Below are positions 42,678-52,573 of a stretch of 64,000 nt of DNA, piece after piece. Numbering within the stretch: position 1 is the stretch's first letter; each line of letters begins with the position of its first letter. A program made the position numbers and the translations under genes. The stretch is taken from NCBI GenBank assembly GCA_029266495.1, contig JAQSWS010000002.1:1-64000 (forward strand), given 5' to 3'. The notes below the pieces were generated by a model. It saw only the letters and a list, made by a program, of their open reading frames with translations, was not told where the DNA came from and searched no databases. Origin of the DNA: Rariglobus sp. (GTDB lineage Bacteria; Verrucomicrobiota; Verrucomicrobiia; Opitutales; Opitutaceae).

Positions 42678-44030
42678 ATGCCCGGCGTCCATCCACACCC
42701 GCCCGATGACGCCGGCACGGTGCGCGCCGCGGCACACCCGCTCTCCCGGCCCGATGACTACGAGCGGATCGTCTCATGGGTCGGCGATGCCCCGCTCGTG
42801 CTGCTCGGGGAAGCGTCGCACGGAACCCACGAGTTCTACGAAGCCCGTGCCCGCATCACGCGCCTGCTGATCGAAAACCAGGGGTTTTCCGCCGTCGCGA
42901 TCGAGGGCGACTGGCCTGACGCGTATCGCGTTAATCGATACGTGCAGGAGACCGGTGGAACCGAGGATGCGGCGAACGCCCTGGCGGGCTTCGAACGTTT
43001 TCCCACGTGGATGTGGCGCAACACCGTGCTCATGGAGTTCATCGCCTGGTTGCGCGCCCGCAATGCGGCCGCCGACCCGTTAAAACGAGCCGGCTTCTAC
43101 GGGCTGGATCTCTACAGTCTGCGTTCATCGATGCAGGCGGTGGTCGACTACCTGGAGAAACACGACCCGGAAGCCGCCCGCGCGGCGCGCCGGAGCTACG
43201 GCTGCTTCGACCAATTCGGCCACGATCACGACACCTATGCCTGGGCCGCCTCCCGCTCGCCGGGACAGCACGGCCTGTGTGAAGAAGCCGTCACCCGGGA
43301 ACTGCTCGCGCTGCGGGCCAGTCGCTCAGCCTTTCTGCAGCCTGACGACGCGGCCTCCTCCGACGAGTTTTTCTATGCGGAGCAAAACGCCCGGCTCGCG
43401 CACAATGCGGAACGCTATTACAGCACCATGTTCAAGGGGCGGGTCGCCTCCTGGAACCTCCGGGACGAACACATGGCCGGGACGCTGGAGGCGTTGCTCG
43501 CCCACCTGAGGGGACGCGGCCAGGCGCCCAAGGTCGTGGTGTGGGCGCACAACTCCCACCTGGGCGACGCCCGCGCGACGGAGATGGGGGAAGGCGGCGA
43601 GTTGAATCTCGGGCAATTGGTGCGCCAGACGCACGGCCGGCAGGCAAAACTCGTCGGCTTCACGACGCACCAGGGCACGGTGATCGCCGCTTCCGATTGG
43701 GGCGAACCGGCGGAACGTAAACGCGTCCGCCCCGCCCTCCCCGGCAGCCACGAGGCGCTCTTTCACGCCACCGGCCTCGATTGTTTTTTTCTGCCGCTCG
43801 CCCCGGGCACCGCGGCCTTCGACGTGCTTTCCAGGCGCCGGCTCGAACGGGCCATCGGGGTGGTTTACCGGCCGGAAACCGAACGCCTCAGCCACTATTT
43901 TCATGCACGGCTCGCCGATCAGTTCGACGCCGTGATCCACATTGACGAGACCTCCGCCCTCCAGCCCCTTGAACGCCAGCAACCACCGGTGGCGGATGAG
44001 GTGCCGGAAACCTTCCCCTCCGGCGTATGA
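42678..44030 (+). CDS. erythromycin esterase family protein
   Basis: A 450-residue protein. The family blocks are present: LLGEASHGTHEFYEARARITRLL with the catalytic His and Glu, AIEGDWPDAYRVNRYV, FPTWMWRNTVLMEFIAWLR, VVWAHNSHLGDARATEMG with a second His, and the HARLADQFDAVIHID end. Despite the name many members have no macrolide activity; in this cluster type they are thought to be stress-linked. A GGAG sits nine bases before the start. The gene ends 87 bases before the NRPS-like gene. Confidence 0.9.
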   Translation: MPGVHPHPPDDAGTVRAAAHPLSRPDDYERIVSWVGDAPLVLLGEASHGTHEFYEARARITRLLIENQGFSAVAIEGDWPDAYRVNRYVQETGGTEDAANALAGFERFPTWMWRNTVLMEFIAWLRARNAAADPLKRAGFYGLDLYSLRSSMQAVVDYLEKHDPEAARAARRSYGCFDQFGHDHDTYAWAASRSPGQHGLCEEAVTRELLALRASRSAFLQPDDAASSDEFFYAEQNARLAHNAERYYSTMFKGRVASWNLRDEHMAGTLEALLAHLRGRGQAPKVVVWAHNSHLGDARATEMGEGGELNLGQLVRQTHGRQAKLVGFTTHQGTVIAASDWGEPAERKRVRPALPGSHEALFHATGLDCFFLPLAPGTAAFDVLSRRRLERAIGVVYRPETERLSHYFHARLADQFDAVIHIDETSALQPLERQQPPVADEVPETFPSGV

Positions 44031-44086
44031 GCATCGCCCAGATGGGGTCCAACCCTCCCGCCATTGGGGCGCATGCCCACTCAACT

Positions 44087-44106
44087 GTTACCGCGATAAC
44101 GGTAAC
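44087..44106. promoter_or_regulatory. operator-like inverted repeat
   Basis: The 20-base element GTTACCG-CGATAA-CGGTAAC has perfect 7-base arms and lies 10 bases before the NRPS-like start. Its form (TGTTACC...GGTAAC) recalls operators of the LacI/GntR class; a LacI-type regulator gene lies 3 kb downstream. A weaker similar site (GTTACGGGTAAT) is at 48241-48252. Confidence 0.45.
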
Positions 44107-44116
44107 GTAGGTTCCG

Positions 44117-47062
44117 ATGAGTTTGAATACGCCGAACACCGTTCTTACCGAGGATACGACCACCATCGACCACGGGCTGACGCTCTCACCGGAGGATCGT
44201 GAGCGCGTGCTGGTGGATTGGAACCGCACCGAGGTCCCGTATCCCCGCACCGCGTGCCTCCACGATCGTTTTCAGGCCCAGGCTGCGGTGACTCCCGATG
44301 CGGAGGCGCTGGTGGTCGGACACGAGCGGCTCACCTATGGCGAACTCAACCGGCGTGCCAATCGCGTGGCGCATCGCCTCCGTGCGCTCGGCGTCGGCCC
44401 GGAAACCCTGGTGGGTATTTTTTTGCCGCGGACATCCGACATGATGGCCGCGCTTTTTGGCGTCCTCAAATCCGGGGGCGCCTACGTGCCGCTGGACCCC
44501 GTTTACCCGGCCGATCGGCTGTCGTTTATCCTCCAGGACGCTCGGGTCCACACGGTGCTCACCTGCTCCTCCCACAGCGGTGCCCTCGATCGCTTCGCGG
44601 CCGCAACCGGTTCGGGCCCGAACGTCGTCTGCCTCGACACCGACGAGCAACTGGCCCTCGCCCCCGACAGCAACCCCGGGTCCCTGGCCGCTCCCGAAAA
44701 CCTCGCCTATGTCATTTATACCTCCGGCTCCACCGGTCGCCCCAAGGGGGTCTGCCTGGAGCACCGCAATGCCGTGGCGTTCGTCCAATGGGGCGGCGGA
44801 CTCTACAGCCCGCGCGAACTGAGCGGCGTGGTCGCCACCGCCACGATCTGCTTCGACGCCTCGGTCCTTGAGCTCTTTGTGCCCCTCAGTTTCGGCGGAA
44901 AAGTCATCATCGCCGAAAATGCCCTCGCGGTGCCCGGGCTGCCGGCCGTGAATGAAATCCATTTAATGGATACGGTGCCCTCGGCCGTGAGGGAGCTGCT
45001 GCGCAACGGCGGGCTTCCGACCTCGCTCGAGACCATCAACCTCGGCGGCGAGGCCGTGCCCGACGACCTCGTCCGGGCGCTCTACGAGCTGCCTCACATC
45101 AAACGCGTTTACGATCAATACGGCCCCACCGAAACGACCGTCGTCGCCACGTGCGCGCTGCGCGACCCGGACGAGCCCGGCACCATCGGACGTCCCATCG
45201 CCAACACCCGGGTCTATCTTCTGGATGACAGCCTCGAGCCCGTGGGGCTTGGCGAGGCCGGTGAACTCTTTATCGGAGGCGCCTGCGTGGCCCGCGGCTA
45301 TCTCAACCGCCCCGACCTCACCACCGCGCGCTTCCTGCCCGACCCGTTTTCCCCCGCCCCGGAGGCGCGCATGTATCGCACCGGCGACGTATGCCGCTAC
45401 CTGCCCGACGGACGGCTCAAATTCCTCGGGCGCGCGGACCAGCAGGTGAAAATCCGCGGCTTCCGCATCGAGCTCGGCGAGATCGAATCCGTCCTGGCCT
45501 CCTGCCCCGCCGTGGGCCAGGCCGTCGTCCGGTTGTGGAGCGATCCTCAAGGCGCAAAAAAACTCGCCGCCTACGTCGTGCCATCGGCCGGCCAGCCCGC
45601 GCCTTCCGAGCGGCAGTTGCGCGATTACCTGCGTCAACACCTGCCCGGCTACATGATCCCGGCGGCCGTCGTCTTCCTGGAGCGGCTTCCCCTCACCCCC
45701 AACGGCAAGATCGATTCCAATGCCCTGCCCGCGCCTTCCCGCAGCCGGGGCCCGGACAGCGGGCAGCGCTACCGGCGGCCGAGGAACCCGACGGAGGAAA
45801 GCCTCTGCCTCCTGTGGAGCCGCCGTCTCGATGTGGAAAACGTCGGCATCAACGACAATTTTTTCGATATCGGGGGCGACTCCCTGGCCGGCGCGGCCAT
45901 GCTCGCCGAAGTCGAAAAAATCAGCGGACGGAAGTTCCCCCACGACATCATTCTCAAGGCCCCCACCGTGGCCAGGCTCGCGGCCGTCCTCGATGGCAAG
46001 GCGCCGGCGTCCGGCGCGGACGACGTTTCGCTGGTGGGCGTGCAGACACAGGGCAGCCTGCCCCGGCTGTTCCTCGTCCACGGCATCGGCGGAGGCATGC
46101 TCTGGGGCTACGCCAACCTCTCGCGCCACCTCGGTGCCGAGCAGCCCGTCTATGTCTTCACGGCGCCCGAACTGGACAACGGCAGGCCCTCCCCGTCGAT
46201 CGCGGCCATGGCCGAGCGCTACGTAGAGGAACTGCGGCGTTTCCAAAGCCATGGACCGTATTGCCTCGGCGGATACTGCTTTGGCGGAAACATTGCCTAC
46301 GAAATGGCCCGCATCCTTCGCGACCAGGGGCAGGAGGTCGCCTTGCTCGCGCTGTTCAACTGCTGGCCTTCAAGCTCCAGCTACGATCGTTTCCGCTGGA
46401 CCCCGGTGCATTTGTTTAAATTCGCCCAGAACCTCGTCTTCTGGGGCGGCCGCTTCATCCAATGGGAACCCCGCACCCGGCGCGACTTCCTCCGGTGGAA
46501 ATTCCGGTCGCTCAAGCGCAAACTGGCCACCTGGCTCCGCCTTCAGGCGGCGCCGTCCGGAATCGACGTCGAGGCGGAGGTGGACGTCTCCCGCCTCTCC
46601 GAGGCCGAGCAGCGACTGTGGCGCGAACACACCCTCGCGATGGCGAATCATCAGACCGGCCCCTATGAAGGCGGCGTCACCCTTTTCCGCACCCGCGGCC
46701 ACCCGTTCTTTTGCTCCTATGATCACCAGTGCGGCTGGGGCGAACTCGCGCTCGGGGGCGTCACCGTGAAAATCCTGCCGGGCCAGCATGAAACCCTCAT
46801 GACCGAACCGCACGTGGGTTTTCTTGCCCGCGCACTGCAGTCCGATCTCGCCGCCGTGGCCCGCCGTCCGTCCACCCTTCTTTTGACGGCGATCCTCGGA
46901 GTCACCGCATTTTTCACCGCCGCATCGGAATCGACCGGCCCCCACCTGGATGACGGCCTTATCAGTCGCAGCCATTCACGCACGACCGAACTCGAGTTCG
47001 TGCAGGGTGAGGGACCTCGGACCACGCGCCGGACCGCACGCGGCTATATGGTGCCCGCCTGA
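44117..47062 (+). CDS. NRPS-like enzyme, A-T-TE
   Basis: A 981-residue single-module enzyme without a condensation domain. The adenylation domain (about residues 25-500) has A3 YTSGSTGRPKG (from 201), FDASVLE in the specificity pocket (Asp235-equivalent kept), QYGPTETT and the C-terminal LTPNGKID lysine. The carrier domain has GGDSL with the pantetheine Ser589; the type I thioesterase (about 650-880) has GYCFGG at 719-724, so Cys721 replaces serine as nucleophile. Asp/His partners were not assigned. The last ~65 residues match nothing. The product is unknown. No Sfp-type transferase lies in the window. Confidence 0.92.
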   Translation: MSLNTPNTVLTEDTTTIDHGLTLSPEDRERVLVDWNRTEVPYPRTACLHDRFQAQAAVTPDAEALVVGHERLTYGELNRRANRVAHRLRALGVGPETLVGIFLPRTSDMMAALFGVLKSGGAYVPLDPVYPADRLSFILQDARVHTVLTCSSHSGALDRFAAATGSGPNVVCLDTDEQLALAPDSNPGSLAAPENLAYVIYTSGSTGRPKGVCLEHRNAVAFVQWGGGLYSPRELSGVVATATICFDASVLELFVPLSFGGKVIIAENALAVPGLPAVNEIHLMDTVPSAVRELLRNGGLPTSLETINLGGEAVPDDLVRALYELPHIKRVYDQYGPTETTVVATCALRDPDEPGTIGRPIANTRVYLLDDSLEPVGLGEAGELFIGGACVARGYLNRPDLTTARFLPDPFSPAPEARMYRTGDVCRYLPDGRLKFLGRADQQVKIRGFRIELGEIESVLASCPAVGQAVVRLWSDPQGAKKLAAYVVPSAGQPAPSERQLRDYLRQHLPGYMIPAAVVFLERLPLTPNGKIDSNALPAPSRSRGPDSGQRYRRPRNPTEESLCLLWSRRLDVENVGINDNFFDIGGDSLAGAAMLAEVEKISGRKFPHDIILKAPTVARLAAVLDGKAPASGADDVSLVGVQTQGSLPRLFLVHGIGGGMLWGYANLSRHLGAEQPVYVFTAPELDNGRPSPSIAAMAERYVEELRRFQSHGPYCLGGYCFGGNIAYEMARILRDQGQEVALLALFNCWPSSSSYDRFRWTPVHLFKFAQNLVFWGGRFIQWEPRTRRDFLRWKFRSLKRKLATWLRLQAAPSGIDVEAEVDVSRLSEAEQRLWREHTLAMANHQTGPYEGGVTLFRTRGHPFFCSYDHQCGWGELALGGVTVKILPGQHETLMTEPHVGFLARALQSDLAAVARRPSTLLLTAILGVTAFFTAASESTGPHLDDGLISRSHSRTTELEFVQGEGPRTTRRTARGYMVPA

Positions 47063-47135
47063 ACCAGGCCTCCGGCACGGGACACCGCCCGGCCTGAGCC
47101 CGCCTTGCCCGCGCCACGCACCGGGCATTCCGGAC

Positions 47136-48155
47136 TCAAGTTGCGCGAATCGAGCGCCCTTCCCGCCACGTGGTGGCGACTGACACGATCTTCGGGACGG
47201 CGGGCACACCGCGTTCGTTGCGATGCAGCTGATCGACCACCAGGTCCACCAAAGCCGCTCCCATGGCCGCGAAATCCCTCTGGATGCATGCGAGCCCCTG
47301 AAGCATCCGGTCCGGCTCCAGAAGCACCACCCCGAGTTCGCCGGGTATTTTCAAGCCACGCTTCTGCAGCCACGAATGCATGATGCGCTCCGTGATCATC
47401 ACCACCTCCGGCCGGCTCTCCTCCAGCCATCGCACAAATTGCTCCTCGTCGGGCTCCCTCTGATAACAGGGCGCGATTTCCTCCTCGCGCGGTTGCAGGA
47501 ACTGCCAGGCCCGGTAGCTGCCGAGTATGAGGTGATCGGTTCTCTGATCCGTCCGCTCGGACAGGGCCAGTCCGATCCTCCGGTAGCCGCGCTCCGCCAG
47601 CATGCGCAACACCAGCGTCATGGTTTGCGAATGGTTGCTTGCCACGCGATGAAATGCAGGGTGCGCCAGCGTATAGCCCGCCACCGCCACTGCGAAGCGG
47701 GCCCAGTCGAGCGGCACGCGGCTCAAGGGCTCCATCGTGCCGACGATCACTCCCTGCACGCCCCGCGCACGCAGAATCTGGTCGAGCCGCCGCTCCGTCA
47801 TTCCCGGTTGCGCGATCCAGATCGGGCTCAACCCGTAGCCCAATTGCACCGCGCGAGCCTCCGCCCCGTCGTAGATACCACGGGAATAGTGCGCCTTCCG
47901 CCAGCCGTGCTCCGTCGCCGCCGCCGTGAAAAATGCGATCAGCGGCGGACTCTTCGCCCGGTGCCCGGCGCGCAGACTGGCCCCATAGGCGGAGATCAAC
48001 GGGTTTGGGCGATAACCGATTTTGGCGGCCGCCACCCGGACGCGTTTCGTGGTCTCCGGTGAAATCGCCGGATCGTTCCGCAACGCCCGCGACACCGTCA
48101 TCCGACTCACCCCGACCAGATCGGCGATTGTTTGTAGCGTGGGAGAAGAAGGCAT
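47136..48155 (-). CDS. LacI-family transcriptional regulator
   Basis: A 339-residue regulator. The helix-turn-helix is LQTIADLVGVSRMTVSRALR with the hinge GYRPNPLISAYGASLRAG; the ligand domain follows (PLIAFFTAAATEHGWRK ... RGIYDGAEARAVQLGY), in a form common in Verrucomicrobia that appears related to the other regulator at 51.5 kb. The start at 48155 gives MPSSPTLQTIAD; a codon nine residues upstream also exists. It is divergent from the BNR_4 gene by ~155 bases. Confidence 0.9.
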   Translation of the reverse strand: MPSSPTLQTIADLVGVSRMTVSRALRNDPAISPETTKRVRVAAAKIGYRPNPLISAYGASLRAGHRAKSPPLIAFFTAAATEHGWRKAHYSRGIYDGAEARAVQLGYGLSPIWIAQPGMTERRLDQILRARGVQGVIVGTMEPLSRVPLDWARFAVAVAGYTLAHPAFHRVASNHSQTMTLVLRMLAERGYRRIGLALSERTDQRTDHLILGSYRAWQFLQPREEEIAPCYQREPDEEQFVRWLEESRPEVVMITERIMHSWLQKRGLKIPGELGVVLLEPDRMLQGLACIQRDFAAMGAALVDLVVDQLHRNERGVPAVPKIVSVATTWREGRSIRAT

Positions 48156-48309
48156 TTCGCGGTTTACCGGAGGGATGATCACGACCGGCGGTTGACGACG
48201 GGAATCCCAGCCGTCCTTGAGGTAAAGGCGAGCATTTCATGTTACGGGTAATCTAAACAGCGCTTTGCCTCTTCGACGCCCGCCCGGCTGTATACGACCA
48301 CGCCCTCCC

Positions 48310-49722
48310 ATGAACGACGTCCCCCTGCCTCCCCCGTTCCACGAAGCAGCCCCCGCCTCCTTTCGCCCCGGCTCCGCCGCCTCCATCGCCACGTCGGTCC
48401 CGGCCGATGGTTATCGCGGCATCTGGTTCGCCCTCGGGTTCAAGTTCGAGTTCGGCGACAAGTATTCCGGAGGCCTCGGCACCTACACCGCCAACCATGT
48501 GCCGATGGCCGAGTATGCGCCCGCCGTGAACAAAACCTTTTTCACCTACGGCGGCACTCCGTCGCCGGACAAACGCGAACTCGCCATCATGGTGTCCTAC
48601 TATGACCACGAGCGGCAGGTCGTCCCGCGGCCGGTCACCCTCTACCTCGACCCCGCGGTGGACGATCCGCACGACAACGCCAGCCTGCGGCTCGACGAAA
48701 AAGGTCATGTCTGGGTCTTCAAGAGCGGACGCAACACCAGCCGCCCGGGCATTTTTTTCCGCAGCGTAAAACCCCACGATCTCTCCGCCTTCGAACGCAT
48801 GGCCGAGCCCGAGGTCACCTATCCTCAAATCTGGAAAGGAAAGGACGGCGGCTGGTTTTTGCTCTTCACCAAATATTTTCCCGGCACCGCGAACGGCCCC
48901 GAACGGAAACTGTTCTGGAAGACGAGCCCGGACGGACGCACCTGGAGCGAGGACCACCTGCTCGCCGGGTTTGGCGGCCACTACCAGACGAGCGGCCAGG
49001 GCGGCGGAAAAATCGCGACGTTTTTCAACTACCACCCGGACAGCAACGTCGATCGGCGCACCAATCTCTATTACGCACAGACCGCCGACGAAGGGAAAAC
49101 CTGGACCACCGCCTCGGGCACGCGTCTCACGCCGCCCCTCACCGGACGCGACAATTCCGCCCTGGTGCTCGATCTCCAGTCCGAGGGGAAGTTCATGTAT
49201 ACGTGCGACCTCAATTTCGATCGGCGCGGAAATCCCATTTTGCTTTGCATCATCAGCCGCGCAGGCGAACCGGGTCCGGCGGGAGATCCCCGCGAGTGGA
49301 CCGTCCTGCACTGGACCGGCACCACCTGGTCCCGGCACGTGGTCGCCATTTCGGATCACAACTACGATATGGGCAGCCTCTACGTGAACGACGGCCAGTG
49401 GCGCATCATCGGCCCGACCGGAGCCGGTCCCCAGAAATGGGGCGCGGGAGGTGAGATGGAAACCTGGGTGAGCCGGGACGAAGGCGCCACCTGGCGGAAG
49501 GAACGCGCGCTCACCACCGCGAGTGATTTCAACCACAGTTATGCCCGCCGCCCGCTCCACGCCCACCCGGACTTCGCCGTGTTCTGGGCCGACGGTAACC
49601 CTCAACGGCTCACGAAATCGCACCTGTATTTTGCCAATGCGGATGGCTCCCGTGTGTTTCGACTGCCCTACACGATGAGCGAATCCTTCGCCCGGCCCGG
49701 GGAAATACCCCCTCAGGAGTAA
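48310..49722 (+). CDS. BNR_4 (sialidase-like) protein
   Basis: A 470-residue protein of the BNR_4 family. The opening DGYRGIWFALGFKFEFGDKYSGGLGTYTANH and the VPMAEYAPAVNKTFFTYGGT segment are its hallmarks, followed by propeller blades (HVWVFKSGRNTSRPG, YPQIWKGKDGGWFLLFTK, WKTSPDGRTWSE). Members are linked to the cutting or binding of plant or algal glycans, but the activity is not established. No signal peptide is seen. Divergent from the LacI-type gene, it is its likely target. Confidence 0.85.
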   Translation: MNDVPLPPPFHEAAPASFRPGSAASIATSVPADGYRGIWFALGFKFEFGDKYSGGLGTYTANHVPMAEYAPAVNKTFFTYGGTPSPDKRELAIMVSYYDHERQVVPRPVTLYLDPAVDDPHDNASLRLDEKGHVWVFKSGRNTSRPGIFFRSVKPHDLSAFERMAEPEVTYPQIWKGKDGGWFLLFTKYFPGTANGPERKLFWKTSPDGRTWSEDHLLAGFGGHYQTSGQGGGKIATFFNYHPDSNVDRRTNLYYAQTADEGKTWTTASGTRLTPPLTGRDNSALVLDLQSEGKFMYTCDLNFDRRGNPILLCIISRAGEPGPAGDPREWTVLHWTGTTWSRHVVAISDHNYDMGSLYVNDGQWRIIGPTGAGPQKWGAGGEMETWVSRDEGATWRKERALTTASDFNHSYARRPLHAHPDFAVFWADGNPQRLTKSHLYFANADGSRVFRLPYTMSESFARPGEIPPQE

Positions 49723-49936
49723 GCCGCCCAACCAGGACGCACCGGCATTCTGGCGTTCGCGCGGTGGCATTTCCATTGAGCGACCTTTGATCGGTCGCCG
49801 GTCCGCGCAGAAAATGAGGGGCGGCGATTTACAGGCCGATTTTCATAATAAAAAAGCGACTGCATCGTATGACTGGATGAGCCGGGGAGCAGTCCCTGCG
49901 CCCGATCACGACCAACCCTTCGTCGAAAGCCCCTCA

Positions 49937-51394
49937 ATGACCGCATCCTTCTCCCTCCTATACCGCCGCTTGACCGCGGGCGTTCCCCTGCTGGTGACGA
50001 TAGGCATCCACATCGTGCTGGTGGCAATTGCGGGTTACCTTGTGACCGAACAAGTCCGCGGAGGAAACAGAGGCTTTGAGTCCTCGCCTGTCCCGGGCCC
50101 GTCCGTCGCGCAAACCCAGGTCGAACGCCGGCTGCAACTTGTCCGCAAATCCGGGGGATCAACCACCTCCTCGCCGGTCAACGCGTCGCGCATTTTCTCC
50201 ACGGCGGAAACCGCCCTGCAACTGCCCGTCATGCCCGAACTGCCCTCGGTCGGCGCCAGTTCGCTGAGCGGCGCGGGCTTTGGCAAAGGCATCGGCGCAA
50301 CCGGCACCGGCGCCCACTATAACACCGGGCTGGAAAGCTCGGGAGACCTCGGCCGCGGGTTCATGGGCATGACCTTCCTCGGCGTCACCGACCTGCGCTC
50401 CAACAAGGTCGCCTTCGTGGTCGACATCAGCCCCTCCCTCATGGACATCCGCAAAGGCGGTTTCCGCGCCTTCGAAATCCTCCGCCACGAAATCTCCCGC
50501 CTGGTCAGCACCCTGCCCGCCGCGCACCAGTTCAACGTCATCCTCTTCGACGGCGTCACCGTCCGCTTGTTCGCCAGTGAACTCAAACCGGCGACCGTCG
50601 CCAACAAGACCGCGTTCTTCGACTGGATCAAACCCATCAACGCCAGCCTCTCCTCGCTCGGAGCCAGCTCCATTCCCGCCTCCTCGCCCCGCTGGAGCTT
50701 CAAGCGTGACGAAGCCCTCAAGCTCGATCCCGAATTCGGCCCCTCCCCCTGGGTCCACGCGATCCACGCCGCTCTGGAGCAGAAACCCGACACTCTCTTC
50801 GTGATCACCGGTTCGTCCGCCGCCGGACAAACCCGTTACAGCGACGAGACCATTGCCCGGCACAAACGCGAACGGGAGGAACACCTCGCCGACCTCAAGC
50901 GTCAGGGCCTCGACTTTGCGGCCATCGGCACCGCCCGCGGCCAGGCCCTCGCCCGTCTCCGCACCGACTTCAACGAGATCAACCGCAAGCTCGTTTCACA
51001 AAAGAAAGACCCGTTCGTGATCACCGACATCCGACGCGTCCTCGATGCCGACTTCCAACTCGCGCTCAAGCGCGCCGGCTTTTCCCTCAAGCTCGACACC
51101 ACCGGCTGGACCGACCAGCAGGGCAGACTCATCTGGACCGACTTCAGCAACAACGTCGGCACGAGTCACAACGCCGGATTTACCGACGTCATCAGCCACA
51201 TTGCCAGACTCCAATACGGGCTCCTCTCCGAACGCGCCGCGCTCAACATCTTCCTGTTCACCGGTCCCGACGAAAAACCCGAGGCCGCCCGGAAAACCCT
51301 GTCTGCCCTCACCAGCCGCAACGGCGGCAAATTCACCCTCCTCACCACCAAACGCCTCGAGGAACTCGCCAAGCGCACGGACGCCGAAAACTGA
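49937..51394 (+). CDS. von Willebrand A domain protein
   Basis: A 485-residue protein with an N-terminal membrane helix (VPLLVTIGIHIVLVAIAGYLV), a Ser/Pro/Gly-rich periplasmic linker to about residue 140, and a VWA domain starting KVAFVVDISPSLMD, with the DxSxS metal site. The C-terminal half is charged helix plus a domain of unknown type. The start at 49937 is the ATG nearest the membrane helix; an in-frame ATG at 49877 is also possible. The function is unknown. Confidence 0.75.
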   Translation: MTASFSLLYRRLTAGVPLLVTIGIHIVLVAIAGYLVTEQVRGGNRGFESSPVPGPSVAQTQVERRLQLVRKSGGSTTSSPVNASRIFSTAETALQLPVMPELPSVGASSLSGAGFGKGIGATGTGAHYNTGLESSGDLGRGFMGMTFLGVTDLRSNKVAFVVDISPSLMDIRKGGFRAFEILRHEISRLVSTLPAAHQFNVILFDGVTVRLFASELKPATVANKTAFFDWIKPINASLSSLGASSIPASSPRWSFKRDEALKLDPEFGPSPWVHAIHAALEQKPDTLFVITGSSAAGQTRYSDETIARHKREREEHLADLKRQGLDFAAIGTARGQALARLRTDFNEINRKLVSQKKDPFVITDIRRVLDADFQLALKRAGFSLKLDTTGWTDQQGRLIWTDFSNNVGTSHNAGFTDVISHIARLQYGLLSERAALNIFLFTGPDEKPEAARKTLSALTSRNGGKFTLLTTKRLEELAKRTDAEN

Positions 51395-51504
51395 TCCGCG
51401 TTCCCCGCAGACGGAGAACCGGCGGCCCTCCGCCCCTGCCATTGCCGGCAGGGCAGCCGGCCATCGACTTGCCTCGCGGCGACGGGCCGCCATCGTCTCG
51501 TCGC

Positions 51505-52539
51505 ATGCCGAAGCGCGTAACAATGAAGGAAGTGGCGGCCGAGGCGAAGGTCTCGCCCTCCACGGTTTGCCGCGCCCTGGGCACCGACCCGCAGATACCC
51601 GAGGCTACCCGGAAGCGTATCAGGAAAGTGGCTACGGCGCTTGGCTACCGTCCCGATCCGCTGATTTCCGCCCTTTCACGCCGAAGGCGCGGGGCGGCTT
51701 CCGGGGTGGAGATCACCACGCTCGCCTACGTCACCAATTTCGAAACGGCGGATGAATGGATGCGGCACCCGTTTTACGGGCCGGTATTCGACGGAGCGAA
51801 GGCGCAGGCCCTCCGCAACGGCTACCGGATGGAACACTTTTGGATGAGGGAGCCGGGAATGACCGGTGAGCGTCTCAGCCGCATCCTCTACAACCGCGGG
51901 ATCGGCGGTGTATGCATTGCCCCCACCCCGACCGATCGCGGACGGCTCGACCTCGACTGGACCCGTTTTAGCTGCGTGACGATCGGCTACTCCCTCCTGC
52001 ACCCCGTGCTGCACCGCACCACGCCGCACCATTTCCACGCCATCCTCGTCGCCAGCCGCAAACTGTGGCGCCGCGGCTACACGCGCATCGGCCTGTGCCT
52101 TTACGTCAGCACCAGCCCCCGCGTGGACGACCTGTGGTTGTCAGGCGCATTGCTCACCCAGCACCACAATCCCCAGGCGCCGCTGAAGGTGTTTCTCTTC
52201 AACGACGACACACGCGCCAATATCCCAACGTGGGCCCTCTCGGAAAACCTTGAGGTCGTCGTGAGCGACAACGTGCAGGCGCTGCACGAACTGCAACGCG
52301 CCGGCATCCGTGCGCCCGGCGACGTGGATTACGCCACACTCAACTGGACCAAGGCCGAGCCGGAAATCGCCGGCATCAATCAACGACCAAACTCCATCGG
52401 CTCCGCCGCGGTCGACCTGCTCATCGCCCAACTCCGCCGCGGTGAACGCGGTGTTCCTGAGATACCCGTGACCTCCATGATCGAAGGCGTCTGGGTCAAC
52501 GGCCCCAGCCTGCTCCGCGAGAGTGTGTCTTCCAAGTAA
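51505..52539 (+). CDS. LacI-family transcriptional regulator
   Basis: A 344-residue regulator. HTH VTMKEVAAEAKVSPSTVCRALG, hinge GYRPDPLISALSRRRRG, then a ligand domain with the FYGPVFDGAKAQALRNGYRMEHFWMREPGMT pattern also seen in the 47-kb regulator, so the two are paralogues. The target is unknown; the PEP-CTERM gene lies next downstream. A strong hairpin follows the stop. Confidence 0.9.
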   Translation: MPKRVTMKEVAAEAKVSPSTVCRALGTDPQIPEATRKRIRKVATALGYRPDPLISALSRRRRGAASGVEITTLAYVTNFETADEWMRHPFYGPVFDGAKAQALRNGYRMEHFWMREPGMTGERLSRILYNRGIGGVCIAPTPTDRGRLDLDWTRFSCVTIGYSLLHPVLHRTTPHHFHAILVASRKLWRRGYTRIGLCLYVSTSPRVDDLWLSGALLTQHHNPQAPLKVFLFNDDTRANIPTWALSENLEVVVSDNVQALHELQRAGIRAPGDVDYATLNWTKAEPEIAGINQRPNSIGSAAVDLLIAQLRRGERGVPEIPVTSMIEGVWVNGPSLLRESVSSK

Positions 52540-52573
52540 GGTGCCTCAACGCGAGGGCGGATGAGGGACATCC

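Noticed and set aside
48253-49776. 507-codon antisense frame over the BNR_4 gene
   Set aside because: The same mirror effect; the sense frame matches a known family throughout.
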